Origin: Kutzneria buriramensis | GTDB taxonomy: Bacteria > Actinomycetota > Actinomycetes > Mycobacteriales > Pseudonocardiaceae | Length of the DNA: 64,000 bases | Direction: 5' to 3' | NCBI RefSeq assembly: GCF_003387475.1 | Contig: NZ_QUNO01000009.1 | Span: 186,001-250,000 of the forward strand | Part shown: one piece after another, positions 34,019 to 43,086 of the stretch | Numbering within the stretch: the first letter of the stretch is position 1 | Layout of the letters: each line of letters starts with the position of its first letter | Notes under the pieces: generated by a model | Databases searched by the model: none | The model's input: the letters and a program-made list of their open reading frames with translations, nothing else | Told to the model about the DNA's origin: nothing | Translations under genes and position numbers: made by a program

Positions 34019-34606
34019 ATGCTCGGGGGCGTGACCGAGACCGTGGGGCGCCGCGAGCGCAAGAAGGCCGCGACCCGGCAGGCGCTGGCCGACGCCGCGC
34101 TGGAGCTGTTCCTGGCCCGCGGCTACGACGCCGTCGGCGTGCGCGAGATCGCCGACGCCGCCGACGTGTCCGTGACCACGCTGTTCAAGCACTTCCCCGA
34201 CGGCAAGGAGGCGCTCGTCTTCGACGACGACGCCAACCGCGAGGCCACGCTCGTCGCCGTCGTGCGCGACCGGCCCGCCGGGCTGTCGATTCCCGCCGCG
34301 CTGCACCGGTTCCTCCGCGCCGAGCAGGCCGGGCTGGGCGCGCAGCCCCGATTCGCCGACTTCCTCCGGCTCGTCCGCGAGACCCCCGCGCTCCAGGAGC
34401 ACGCCCGCCGGATGTGGCTACGCCACGAAGTCCGCCTTGCCGGCGCCATCGCGGACGAATCCGGACTTCCTCCCGACGACGCCGCCTGCCAGGCGCTGGC
34501 CCACTTCGCGCTGGAAGCCGTCGGCCTCGCCCGCGGCCACGCCGATCCCGGCGCCGCGCTGGACCGGATTTTCGGTCTGCTCGCCGACGGCTGGGGCAAG
34601 TCCTGA
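34019..34606 (+). CDS. TetR-family transcriptional regulator
   Basis: A 195-residue regulator with helix-turn-helix RQALADAALELFLARGYDAVGVREIADAADVSVTTLFKHFPDGKEALVF and a helical C-terminal domain (LGAQPRFADFLRLVRETPALQEHARRMWLRHE). The start is uncertain: ATG 34019 has no good ribosome binding site, and GTG 34031 has GGGGG immediately before it. It is divergent from the TetX-like gene and probably regulates it, perhaps also the epoxide-hydrolase-like gene 55 bp downstream. Confidence 0.88.
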   Translation: MLGGVTETVGRRERKKAATRQALADAALELFLARGYDAVGVREIADAADVSVTTLFKHFPDGKEALVFDDDANREATLVAVVRDRPAGLSIPAALHRFLRAEQAGLGAQPRFADFLRLVRETPALQEHARRMWLRHEVRLAGAIADESGLPPDDAACQALAHFALEAVGLARGHADPGAALDRIFGLLADGWGKS

Positions 34607-34661
34607 GGTCCGCCGGGTCGCAAGATCCACCCGATCCGGCGCGAGCTGCGACAATGCGGCC

Positions 34662-35480
34662 GTGCGCCTTCCCGTCAACGACATAGAGCTGCACGTCGAG
34701 GAGAGGGGCTCCGGCCCGGCCGTGCTCCTGGTCCACGGATTCCCCGACACGTCGCTGCTCTGGCGGGAACAGGTGCCCGAACTGGCCGCCGCCGGCTATC
34801 GGGTGATCACCCTCGACCTACGCGGTTTCGGCCGCTCCGACATGCCGGCGGACGTCGACGAGTACCGCCCCGACAAGCTCGTCGGCGACCTCGAGGGCGT
34901 GCTCGACCGGCTCGACGTGCCGCAGGCGCACCTCGTCGGCCACGACTGGGGCAGCGTGCTCTCCTGGGTGTTCGCCGCGACCCGGCCGGAGCGGGTCACC
35001 AGCCTCGCCTGCCTGTCCACCGGCCATCCCGCCGCCTACCGCGCCGCCGGCTGGCGGCAGCGCCAGCTCGGCTGGTACGCGCTGCTGTTCCAGTTCGACG
35101 TCGCCGAGCAGTGGCTGCTCCAGGACGACGCCCGCAACCTGCGGGAGTTCCTCTCCGAGCACCCCGACGTCGACGAGGTTCTCGACAGCCTCCGCCGACC
35201 CGGCATGGTCACGCCCGCCCTCAGCCTCTACCGCGCGTGGTCGCCACCGGAGTCCCTGGTCGAGCCGATGCGCCCGCTGCCGAAGATCCCCGTTCCCGTG
35301 CTGGGTGTCTGGAGCAGCAACGATCGCTTCCTCACCGAGGACCAGATGACCGGCTCGGCCGCGCACGTCTCCGGCACGTTCCGGTACGAGCGGATCGAGG
35401 ACGCCGGCCACTGGATACCGTTGGACTGCCCGCGCCGCACCACCGACCTCCTGATCGACTTCTTCGAGAAGGGCGCCTAG
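34662..35480 (+). CDS. Epoxide hydrolase-like alpha/beta-hydrolase
   Basis: A 272-residue enzyme from GTG 34662. HGFPD (25-29) forms the oxyanion site, the nucleophile is Asp95 in VGHDWG (not Ser), a lid domain follows (YALLFQFDVAEQWLLQ), and His250 in AGHWIPLD completes the triad. An aspartate nucleophile next to Trp is the signature of epoxide hydrolases and haloalkane dehalogenases; HGxP favours epoxide hydrolase. It could open epoxides made by nearby monooxygenases, which is inference from context. Confidence 0.88.
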   Translation: MRLPVNDIELHVEERGSGPAVLLVHGFPDTSLLWREQVPELAAAGYRVITLDLRGFGRSDMPADVDEYRPDKLVGDLEGVLDRLDVPQAHLVGHDWGSVLSWVFAATRPERVTSLACLSTGHPAAYRAAGWRQRQLGWYALLFQFDVAEQWLLQDDARNLREFLSEHPDVDEVLDSLRRPGMVTPALSLYRAWSPPESLVEPMRPLPKIPVPVLGVWSSNDRFLTEDQMTGSAAHVSGTFRYERIEDAGHWIPLDCPRRTTDLLIDFFEKGA

Positions 35481-35548
35481 CGGGTCCCGTCGCTCGGCGA
35501 CACACCGACCGCAGAGCCTGATCACACGGGGGAATCCGGACGTGCCTG

Positions 35549-36153
35549 AAGGATGGCCAGCTCCGACTGCTGGGGCCGTTGGACGTTCGGCACGACGGGG
35601 CGCCGGTGCCCGTCGCCGCCCCGAAACAGCGGATCCTGCTCGCGGCTGGCGAGCCGGTCGCGGTGGAGCGGCTGATCGCGTGTCTGTGGGACGACCAACC
35701 CCCGCCCAGCGCCGCAACACGCTTCAGAACCATGTGCTCCGACTGCGGCGCATCCTTCAGGTCGATGCCGAACCGCGCCCGTTGGTCGGCACGGCCGCCG
35801 GATATCGCCTCGACGTGCACCGGTTCCGTTCCTTGGGGCAGTCCGCCCGGGCAGCCGACAAGCCGGAGTCGGGAGCGCTGCTGGACGAGGCGCTGGCGCT
35901 GTGGCGCGGGGATCCGCTAATGGATGTGCCCAGCGCCGTGCTGCACCGCGAGGTGGTGCCGGGGCTCGTCGAGATGGGCGACGTCCCCCACACCGCCACC
36001 GTGCTCGACAGAATCGGCCACTCGCACGCCGCCCTCGGCGGACACGAGCAGGCTCGTTCGGTCTGGCGGAAGGCACTCGAGATGTTCCGGGCGCAGGGGC
36101 GCGATCAGGACGCCGACCGGGTCCGGCGACAGCTCGACGGGGTCCGGCTGTGA
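35549..36153 (+). pseudogene. Decayed SARP/AfsR-type regulator gene
   Basis: The region encodes pieces of an AfsR-like protein in two frames. One frame gives the DNA-binding start (GQLRLLGPLDVRHDGAPVPVAAPKQRILLA, VAVERLIACLWDDQPP); around 35700-35725 the match jumps to another frame ([47 protein letters not shown]). At [13 protein letters not shown] the BTAD domain ends abruptly and continues straight into a TPR-like C-terminus ([17 protein letters not shown]), so BTAD remainder, NTPase domain and most TPRs are deleted. An indel plus a large in-frame deletion explain this. An intact relative is at 18840. Confidence 0.75.
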
Positions 36154-36265
36154 ACCACAGGCATTACGTACTGCTTACGCTGGACCGGACGCACGTCACA
36201 GCGGGGACCAAAACCGGCCTGACCGGTGTTGTATCGACCGTAGGCACGAGATCAGAGAGGGAGCG

Positions 36266-36784
36266 ATGAGCAACACGACCGAGACCGCGGTGCTGGCCGG
36301 TGGCTGCTTCTGGGGCATGCAGGACCTGATCCGCCGCCAGCCCGGGGTGCTGTCCACCAGGGTCGGGTACACCGGCGGCGACACGCCCAACGCGACCTAC
36401 CGCAACCACGGCACGCACGCCGAGGCGGTCGAGATCGTCTTCGACCCGACGGCGACGAGCTTCCGGGACCTGCTGGAGTTCTTCTTCCAGGTGCACGACC
36501 CGAGCACGAAGAACCGGCAGGGCAACGACATCGGGCTGAGCTACCGGTCGGCCATCTACTACACCAGCGACGAGCAGCGCCGGGTGGCCGAGGACACGAT
36601 CGCGGACGTGGACGCGTCCGGGCTGTGGCCGGGCAAGGTGGTCACGGAGGTGCAGCCGGCGGGCCCGTTCTGGGAGGCGGAGCCGGAGCACCAGGACTAC
36701 CTGCTGCGCTACCCCAACGGCTACACGTGCCACTTCGTCCGCCCGGGGTGGAAGCTGCCGAAGCGGGCCGAGGCTCAGAGCTGA
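36266..36784 (+). CDS. msrA: Peptide methionine-S-sulfoxide reductase MsrA
   Basis: A 172-residue enzyme with the MsrA active site GGCFWG (catalytic Cys14), VGYTGG, the [11 protein letters not shown] segment, and RSAIYY. It reduces methionine-S-sulfoxide in proteins with thioredoxin. Family members of this length often lack C-terminal recycling cysteines; one Cys remains in GYTCHF. ATG 36266 follows GAGAGGGAG. It converges with the ArsR-like gene, overlapping by 10 bp. Confidence 0.96.
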   Translation: MSNTTETAVLAGGCFWGMQDLIRRQPGVLSTRVGYTGGDTPNATYRNHGTHAEAVEIVFDPTATSFRDLLEFFFQVHDPSTKNRQGNDIGLSYRSAIYYTSDEQRRVAEDTIADVDASGLWPGKVVTEVQPAGPFWEAEPEHQDYLLRYPNGYTCHFVRPGWKLPKRAEAQS

Positions 36785-37749
36785 CGGTCCAGTAGCTGCC
36801 GCCCGAGCGGTGTGAGGGTGTGCAGCACGGCGGCGCCGCGACGGCGGGTGCTGATCAGGCCCGCGTCGCGGAGCACGCCGGTGTGCCGGCTGACGGCCGA
36901 CAGCGAGGTGCCCAGCCGGCGCGCCAGTTCGGTGGTGGTGGCGCCGTCCTCGACGGCGTCCATCACGGCGGCGCGGGTCGCGCCCATCAGGGCGTCCAGC
37001 GACCCGCGCTTGCTGGTGGACAGCTGGGTCCACCGGCTGTGCAGATCGACCGGGTACACCAGCACCGGCGCCAGTTCGGGGTCGGCCAGGGCGTCGAGAG
37101 TGTGCCGGCTGAAGTGGGCCGGCACCAGCCGCAGCCCGCGGCCGTTCAGGTAGAGGTCCCGGTCGAGGGCGAAATGCACAGTCAGCACCGGCGCCTCCCA
37201 CTGCACCTGCGGGCCGAAGCTCCGGAACAGGCCCTCGACACCGTCGGAGAGCATCGCCCTGGCCCGGATCGAGCGGTCGGTGTCGGCGTTGCCCCGCATG
37301 ATCTCCTGGTACGGCGCGATGGCGTCCTCGTGCAGCATCCGCACCTCGGCGCACAGTTGCTCGAGGTACGTGACATCGCCGTCGGCGAGCGGCCGGATCC
37401 AGTCCGGGACGCGGGACGTCCGCGCGAGGTGGAGGACCTCCCGCCGCAGCCGCCGCCGGGGTGTCGACGCGAGCGCCTCCAGCCCGGCCTCGAAGCCGTC
37501 CCGTCCCTCGTCCGGCGTGAGGAAGTCCGGGATGTAGTGGCGCAGCGGCGTCAGCACCGACAGCAGCCGCAGGCTCGGGCCGAGCCGGCGACGGGCCCGC
37601 ACCTCGCGCAGCCACTGGCGGTGCTCCAGGGCGATGTCCGCCTCCCGCAGCCGGAATCCGCTGAGCAGGATCTCCCACATGGGATCCGGGCCGGCGGCCA
37701 CGCTCGTGCGCGCCAGGTCCTCGGCCGTGAAATGGATTCGCAGCGCCAC
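36775..37749 (-). CDS. ArsR-type winged-helix regulator with long N-terminal domain
   Basis: A 324-residue protein when read from GTG 37749, which has GGAGG five bases upstream; ATG 37770 is an alternative. The N-terminal 240 residues are helical ([23 protein letters not shown]) as in the DUF5937 family, and the C-terminal 80 residues form an ArsR winged helix ([57 protein letters not shown]). Its target may be the divergent secreted-protein gene at 37929. Confidence 0.88.
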   Translation of the reverse strand: MALRIHFTAEDLARTSVAAGPDPMWEILLSGFRLREADIALEHRQWLREVRARRRLGPSLRLLSVLTPLRHYIPDFLTPDEGRDGFEAGLEALASTPRRRLRREVLHLARTSRVPDWIRPLADGDVTYLEQLCAEVRMLHEDAIAPYQEIMRGNADTDRSIRARAMLSDGVEGLFRSFGPQVQWEAPVLTVHFALDRDLYLNGRGLRLVPAHFSRHTLDALADPELAPVLVYPVDLHSRWTQLSTSKRGSLDALMGATRAAVMDAVEDGATTTELARRLGTSLSAVSRHTGVLRDAGLISTRRRGAAVLHTLTPLGRQLLDRQL

Positions 37750-37928
37750 TCGATCCTCCGAACGGACCATTCCCGCCCCGCCATGCCGGGCGGCATCCTA
37801 ACCCCGCCGCGACCTGCGGGTTTGCGGTTCCGCGCAAAGGCTGGCGGGCTATTCGGTCCCGGCCTTAGCGTTTTGCCCATCGGGGGTAGAAACCCGCCTT
37901 TCCGGGCAAATCATCCTTTGGGGAATCC

Positions 37929-38429
37929 ATGAGAACTCATCTTGTCCTGGGCATGACGGCGCTGCTGCTGGGGGCGCTCGCGCCGATCGCGTCGGCGGCC
38001 ACCGAGCACCCGAACGGCTGCCCGCCCGACAACACGTACTCGGTGTCCAACGCGGTCGGGGCGTTCGTGCCGGACGCGGCGAAGAAGGTCTACGGCCAGT
38101 CCGGTGTGACGCTGTCGATCAACGCGGCGGCCGGCACCACCTGGACCGGCACCGTCGGCGGTTCGGCGTCCGGCGACATCGACGCCATCATCGCCTCGGC
38201 CCAGGCGACCGTCAGCAGCAGCATCAGCTGGAGCAAGACGACCACGGTGACGCTCGGCGGCAGCTGGACCGTCCCAAGCAGCCAGAAGACCGGTTGGCTG
38301 GCGCTGGGTTCGCAGGGCTACAGCATGCACTGGCAGGTGGCCGGCTACACCGGCGGCTGCGTGTACAAGGTGCTCCGCTCCGGCTCGGCGGCGCTGCCTG
38401 CGCTCACGCCGATGCTCGCCCACTCCTGA
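37929..38429 (+). CDS. Secreted protein of unknown function
   Basis: A 166-residue protein with signal peptide (cleavage after SASA near 24). The mature part is Ser/Thr/Gly rich with two cysteines (NGCPPDN, GGCVYK), and a beta-strand-rich core (SSSISWSKTTTVTLGGSWTV) of the sort seen in secreted beta-barrel or pore-forming-like proteins. No family was recognised. It is two bases from the next lipoprotein gene, so both are likely one transcript. Confidence 0.75.
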   Translation: MRTHLVLGMTALLLGALAPIASAATEHPNGCPPDNTYSVSNAVGAFVPDAAKKVYGQSGVTLSINAAAGTTWTGTVGGSASGDIDAIIASAQATVSSSISWSKTTTVTLGGSWTVPSSQKTGWLALGSQGYSMHWQVAGYTGGCVYKVLRSGSAALPALTPMLAHS

Positions 38430-38430
38430 C

Positions 38431-38823
38431 ATGCGGACGCGAGTGACAGCGGTCGTCGGAGCCGCGCTGCTCCTGGCCGCGTGCGGCGCGACTCCCCCGC
38501 CTCCCGGGCCGCCATCGCTGCCGGACCCGACGCCCGCCGGCGCGCACGTGGTGTTCGAGTACTCCGGCGTCGGCGCGAAGCAGGTGGACCTCACCAACCG
38601 GGTCGCCAACGCGAAAACCGTGTCGGTGCACTGGTTCTGCCTCGGCGACGACCTGGAGCTGGCGTCCGGCGAAACCACGCTGGTCGGCTCCGGCTGCGCG
38701 CGGTCGTCGGACGGGCTGACGGAATACGGCGGCGACATCCCGCTGTCGCTCGCGTCCACGATGGCGTGGCTGGTCAAGACCGGTCCCGACACCGTGTGGC
38801 GGCTGGCCGTGACCACCACCTGA
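38431..38823 (+). CDS. Lipoprotein of unknown function
   Basis: A 130-residue lipoprotein (lipobox LAAC, Cys18) with a Pro-rich linker and a small beta domain (AHVVFEYSGVGAKQVDLTN, VSVHWFCLGDD, TVWRLAVTTT) resembling membrane-surface MmpS/immunoglobulin-like domains. Two further cysteines may form a disulfide. It starts right after the previous stop, suggesting co-expression. Confidence 0.75.
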   Translation: MRTRVTAVVGAALLLAACGATPPPPGPPSLPDPTPAGAHVVFEYSGVGAKQVDLTNRVANAKTVSVHWFCLGDDLELASGETTLVGSGCARSSDGLTEYGGDIPLSLASTMAWLVKTGPDTVWRLAVTTT

Positions 38824-38953
38824 CCGACCGCGGCAGGTGCGGACCCCGGTCCGCGCCTGCCGCCCCTGAGCCTGCCCCAAGGTGCATGGTCGCCGCAGTG
38901 GATCACGGGTAGTTTCCGACTGATCCACTGTGCTCACTGAGGGGCGTTTCTCC

Positions 38954-40906
38954 TTGCGACACCTACGAAGTGCCGTGATCTTCGTCGCGGCGGCCGCGCT
39001 GCTGGCGGCGTGTTCCGGCGGCCAGCAACAGAATCAGGCGGCGCCGGCGCAGCCGTCCGCGTACGATCTCGTGCTCCAGCAGGTGAAGCCGGACGGCACG
39101 GTGGACAAGGCGACCGCGCTCGCCGCGTTCTCGCTGGCGGTCGCGCCGCTGCCGGACGTGCCGACGCCGCCCGGCCCGAAGGCCCAGCCCGTGTCCGGAT
39201 CCCTTGCGGTGTCGTGGGTCATGGTGCACTGGGCGGAGCTGACGGCGGCTCAGCAGGACGCGGTGCGGCACGCGCTCACCGACGGTGTCAACCCGGCCGC
39301 CGCGATCACCGGGCCCGGCACGCCGGACCCGAACATCGCCTGTGTGAAGGCGGATTCGCCGGACGCCGGGCCGTGGCGGCAGCAGCTGGACTCGGCCATC
39401 TCGGACATAGCGTCACATCTGGGCCGGACCATGAAGATGCACGTCTTCCTCACGGTGAACACCAAGCAACTGGAGGACCACGACAACGGCACGCCGGCGC
39501 TGATGTACACGTGGGCGTGCAAGGCGAACAAGACCGCCAACGGCCAGAACCCGGACGGCTGCACGATCCACGTCAACCCGGCGGCCAACGACGCGCAGTT
39601 CAGCGACCACGACCGGAAGTCGTTCCTCATCCACGAGGCGATGCACTGCTTCCTGTACGACAAGTTCGGCGCCGCCTACGACGACATCGCGCCGTGGCTG
39701 GTGGAGGGCATCCCGATCTGGGTCCAGACCGCGCTGAACGGCGCCGACCCGGTGGCCACCAAGTGGTGGGGCGCCTATCTCGACCTGAACAAGACCTCGC
39801 TGTACAAGCGGAGCTACGACGCCCTGGGCTTCTACGCGCAGCTGGCGGACTCCGGCGTCGACGTCTGGAGCAAGATCGACCCGATGGTCGCCGCCGGCAT
39901 CAGCGGCGGCAACGCCGCGGCGTGGCAGGCGTCCGGCGCGGGTGACGACTTCGTCGGCGTCTGGGGGCCGGGCCACGCGAAGGGCCGGCATCCCGGAAAG
40001 CCCTGGGACATCACGGGTTACGGCGTGCCGGACACCAAGCCCGCGGCGGCCCACGTCGACCTGGCGAACGGCCAGACCGCGAAGGCGGCGGCCCCGGTGA
40101 CGGGCGTGGACCTGGTCGAACTGAACATCCAGTCCGATGTGGTCGGCTTCGCCGGGGACGCGGCGACGAGGGGCATGTTCGGGGCCGCGGACGGCCACGA
40201 CCACCAGTTCGCGGACCTCGACGGCGCCGAGTTCTGCGCCAAGCAGGGCGGCTGCACCTGCCCCGAGGGCAGCCCGGGGGCCGGCACGCAGCTGCCGCCG
40301 ATCGCCGCCGGCACCGGCTATCTGGGCATCAGCGGCGGCGCCAAGGCCACCGCCGTCTCGGTCACCGGGATGAGCCTGGACGACTTCTGCAAGCGGCCGG
40401 CGAAGGGCTGCCTGGTCGGCACGTGGACCAGCGTGGCGTTCGACATCGCGGCCGGCGCCGGCCTGACCGAGCACGGCGGCGCGGGCGTGAAGCTCACCAT
40501 CGACGCCAAGGGCGCCGTCGCGGTCGACTTCAACCCGATGCAGCCGATCGTCGGGCACGTGCAGGACATGACCGTCGACATCGTGTTCGGCGGCGTCAGC
40601 ACCGGGCACATCACGCTGCCGCCGCCGAACGTGACAACCGGCAACTGGGGCGACGCGCACGGTGAATTCGGCAACGTCACCGTCACGGCCGGCGCCACCA
40701 GCCCGATCCAGTTCACCCTGTTCGACCACAAGCCGGTGTCGGACGTGCTGGCGCTGGGCGAAGGGCTGGCGTCCGGGCTCGGCGGCGGCATCTCCAGCCA
40801 GCCGCTGCTCGGCCCCGGCGGGTTCAAGTGCTCCCCGACGCAGCTGGTGATCACGCCGCCGCCGGGCAGCTCCGTGCAGGGCACCTGGACGCTGAGTCGC
40901 TCCTGA
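38954..40906 (+). CDS. Large lipoprotein with gluzincin-type metallopeptidase motif
   Basis: A 650-residue lipoprotein read from TTG 38954 (GAGGGG ten bases before) with lipobox LAAC. Around residues 225-250 it has SFLIHEAMHCF, an HExxH zinc site, followed about 25 residues later by PWLVEGIP, where the Glu would be the third ligand as in peptidase MA-type gluzincins. The C-terminal 250 residues are beta-rich with three Cys in CAKQGGCTC. Peptidase function is inferred. GTG 38930 would add eight residues. Confidence 0.75.
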   Translation: MRHLRSAVIFVAAAALLAACSGGQQQNQAAPAQPSAYDLVLQQVKPDGTVDKATALAAFSLAVAPLPDVPTPPGPKAQPVSGSLAVSWVMVHWAELTAAQQDAVRHALTDGVNPAAAITGPGTPDPNIACVKADSPDAGPWRQQLDSAISDIASHLGRTMKMHVFLTVNTKQLEDHDNGTPALMYTWACKANKTANGQNPDGCTIHVNPAANDAQFSDHDRKSFLIHEAMHCFLYDKFGAAYDDIAPWLVEGIPIWVQTALNGADPVATKWWGAYLDLNKTSLYKRSYDALGFYAQLADSGVDVWSKIDPMVAAGISGGNAAAWQASGAGDDFVGVWGPGHAKGRHPGKPWDITGYGVPDTKPAAAHVDLANGQTAKAAAPVTGVDLVELNIQSDVVGFAGDAATRGMFGAADGHDHQFADLDGAEFCAKQGGCTCPEGSPGAGTQLPPIAAGTGYLGISGGAKATAVSVTGMSLDDFCKRPAKGCLVGTWTSVAFDIAAGAGLTEHGGAGVKLTIDAKGAVAVDFNPMQPIVGHVQDMTVDIVFGGVSTGHITLPPPNVTTGNWGDAHGEFGNVTVTAGATSPIQFTLFDHKPVSDVLALGEGLASGLGGGISSQPLLGPGGFKCSPTQLVITPPPGSSVQGTWTLSRS

Positions 40907-40952
40907 GGTTCACCCGAAAGGTTCGAGTATTCGCGGTATGACCAGGTGGTGA

Positions 40953-40988
40953 GGTCGGCCGGGACACCCTCGGGCGCCCCGGCCGACC
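40953..40988 (+). terminator. Terminator after metallopeptidase gene
   Basis: An 11-bp GC-rich stem, GGTCGGCCGGG with CCCGGCCGACC, separated by 14 nt, 46 bp after the stop codon. Confidence 0.7.
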
Positions 40989-41220
40989 CACGCAGACGAG
41001 CTTCACCCATCCCTCGACCGGGTTGCGCATCACCCGTACGGCCGACCCCCCATCGCGCGGCGTGATTGTTCATTCACACGAACTAGCCCTGTTCGCCGTG
41101 GACGAACGCGACATAGACTTGTGCCGAATTTTGCAGATGTGGCTGTGCAAAGTGCGCGCTTGTCCGTCTCGTCGAGTCCGTCGGCAACTTGCCGCACGGG
41201 TGTGAGGGAGGGGCTTCATC
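40989..41220 (+). other. Leader region of the CDPS cluster
   Basis: This non-coding stretch completes a 314-bp gap before the cyclodipeptide synthase. It has a lower GC content than its surroundings. A weak -10-like TAGACT lies at 41114-41119, which would give a leader of about 95 nt, and GGGAGGGGC precedes the GTG start. A 60-codon frame inside it has no ribosome binding site and is not called. Confidence 0.4.
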
Positions 41221-41928
41221 GTGTTCACGTTCACGCGGTTATCGCCCGCCACGAGCCGGGACCATGTTCTCGTCGGCCTGAGTCCGATGAACGGCCGGTA
41301 CACGCCGGAATACATCCGGAAGCTGATTTACTGGCTGCAACCGCGTTTCAGATCCATCGACGTGATCCTCCCCGGATTCGAGGCCGCGTACACACTCGTG
41401 GCCGCCGGGCAACCGCCGACGCAGGCCGTGCGGCGCGCCCGCCGGGCCTGCCGCCAGGTGCGCAATCCAGCCGTCCAAGCCCTGGCCGACCTGGGCGTTC
41501 CCGACGCCGCGCGGCATGTGACGAGCTGGACTAGACTGCACGCGAACGCCACCTATCGGGCCGCGCTGATCCATTCGCGCCGGGCCTATCTCACCGATTC
41601 ACGCATTCGCCGCGCCTGCCGGGACATGACCGGCGAAGTCGTGCGCAACGCCGCCGCCGGCGGCCGCGAGATCGACGCCGCAGATATCGACATCGCGGTA
41701 CGCTACGTGATTGCCGAAATTCCGCTGTTCATCCACGGTCCGAGCCTGTTCGGCGCGACCGAGAGCGTATTCGTGTACCACCGTCCCACTCCACTCGTCA
41801 CCGCGATCGCGAGCGGTGACTGCATTCTCACCGCGGAACCCGGACAGTCCTGGGCAGTTGTCACCGAGGAGGAGAACAATCATGGGCGAACCGGAACTTC
41901 CGCTGCGCTACCCGTTCCCTCTCGGTGA
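41221..41928 (+). CDS. tRNA-dependent cyclodipeptide synthase (NYH subfamily)
   Basis: A 235-residue CDPS. The P1 loop GLSPMNGRY holds nucleophile Ser21 and Asn24; Tyr162 and Glu166 stand in YVIAEIPLF (Y-x-x-x-E-x-P); Tyr186-His187 in VYHRP complete the NYH signature. Such enzymes fold like class I tRNA synthetases and join two aminoacyl-tRNA-borne residues into a diketopiperazine. The amino acids used cannot be read reliably by eye. A basic helix (RRARRACRQVR) would bind tRNA. The 3' end overlaps the P450 gene by 47 bp, linking the two in translation. Confidence 0.93.
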   Translation: MFTFTRLSPATSRDHVLVGLSPMNGRYTPEYIRKLIYWLQPRFRSIDVILPGFEAAYTLVAAGQPPTQAVRRARRACRQVRNPAVQALADLGVPDAARHVTSWTRLHANATYRAALIHSRRAYLTDSRIRRACRDMTGEVVRNAAAGGREIDAADIDIAVRYVIAEIPLFIHGPSLFGATESVFVYHRPTPLVTAIASGDCILTAEPGQSWAVVTEEENNHGRTGTSAALPVPSR

Positions 41929-43078
41929 CACCGGCGCGCTGCCGCCGCTCACCCGATGGGCTCAGCGGAACAAGCCGGTGTGCCCGGTGCGGCTGCCCAG
42001 CGGGATCACCGCCTGGATGCTGACCCGCAAGGACGATGTCGCGCAGGTGTTGGCGGACAACCGGTTCAGCCGCGACCTCGCCGAGCGCGGCTCGCCCCGC
42101 ATGGTCGGCGAGGACCTCACCTCCGTCGACGACGCGATCTTCAACCTGGACCCGCCGCAGCACGGGCGCGTGCGGCAGGTGCTCAGCGGTTGGTTCACGC
42201 GCCGCGCCGTGCAGCGGCACCGGCCGCTGATCGCCCGGCACGCCGACCGGCTGCTGGACGTGATGGCCGACGGTCCCAATCCCACCGACCTGGTCGAGTC
42301 GTACTCCGCGACGCTGCCGCTGGACGCCATGGGCGAACTGATGGGCGTGCCGGCGGAGCTGGCGCGGGAGTGCCGCCAGACGTACCCGATGAGCCTGGAC
42401 CTGTCGTCGACGCCGGACGCCGTGCAGAAGGAGACCGACGCCGCCAAGCGGTTCATCGCCAAGCTGATCGCCGCGCACCGCGCCGATCCGGCGCCGGACT
42501 CCCCCGTGCATGAGCTCCTCGCGGCGGCCTCGGCCGGCGTGATCACCGAGTCGGAGATGTTCGGCACGGTGTTCCTGGTCTTCGTCACGTCGTTCGACCC
42601 GCTGGTCGCGCCGCTGACCACCGGTCCGATGATCCTCATGTTGCACCGCAAGCAACTCGCCGAATGCCTGGCCGATCCGCAGTTGTGGCCCAAGGCCGTC
42701 GAGGAGATCCTGCGCTACTTCCACAACGGCGGCCTGGGTTTCCCGCGCATCGCCCGCGAGGACGTCGAGGTGCACGGCACGATGATCCGCCGCGGCGACG
42801 CCGTCGTGGTGCCGATGCAGGCCGTCACCTGGGATCCCCGGCACTACCGCAATCCCGAGCGGTTCAACATCCACCGCGCCACCGACGGCTCGGCCACGTT
42901 CGGCGCGGGCCCGCACTACTGCCTCGGCTCGCAGCTGGCGCGGGTGGTGTTGCAGGAGGCGATCTCCGCGCTGTTCCACCGCTTCCCGACGCTGGACCTG
43001 GCCGTCAGCGAGCGGGAGCTGCCGTGGGACCCGAACCGGATGTTCACCCGCCCGATCCAGCTGCCGGTCACGTGGTGA
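41882..43078 (+). CDS. Cytochrome P450 of the cyclodipeptide cluster
   Basis: A 398-residue bacterial P450 with heme ligand Cys347 in FGAGPHYCLG, ExxR at Glu275-Arg278 and a class I (ferredoxin-dependent) length. The I-helix reads VFLVFVTSFDPLV near residue 236, lacking the usual acid-alcohol pair that protonates bound dioxygen. GAGGAG at 41868 precedes its ATG. P450s beside CDPS genes oxidise, couple or dimerise diketopiperazines (CYP121 beside Rv2275 is the classic case), so this one should modify the CDPS product. Confidence 0.93.
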   Translation: MGEPELPLRYPFPLGDTGALPPLTRWAQRNKPVCPVRLPSGITAWMLTRKDDVAQVLADNRFSRDLAERGSPRMVGEDLTSVDDAIFNLDPPQHGRVRQVLSGWFTRRAVQRHRPLIARHADRLLDVMADGPNPTDLVESYSATLPLDAMGELMGVPAELARECRQTYPMSLDLSSTPDAVQKETDAAKRFIAKLIAAHRADPAPDSPVHELLAAASAGVITESEMFGTVFLVFVTSFDPLVAPLTTGPMILMLHRKQLAECLADPQLWPKAVEEILRYFHNGGLGFPRIAREDVEVHGTMIRRGDAVVVPMQAVTWDPRHYRNPERFNIHRATDGSATFGAGPHYCLGSQLARVVLQEAISALFHRFPTLDLAVSERELPWDPNRMFTRPIQLPVTW

Positions 43079-43086
43079 GGACGGCC

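Noticed and set aside
41023-41205. 60-codon frame before the cyclodipeptide synthase
   Set aside because: No ribosome binding site and no conserved features; it lies in the probable leader.
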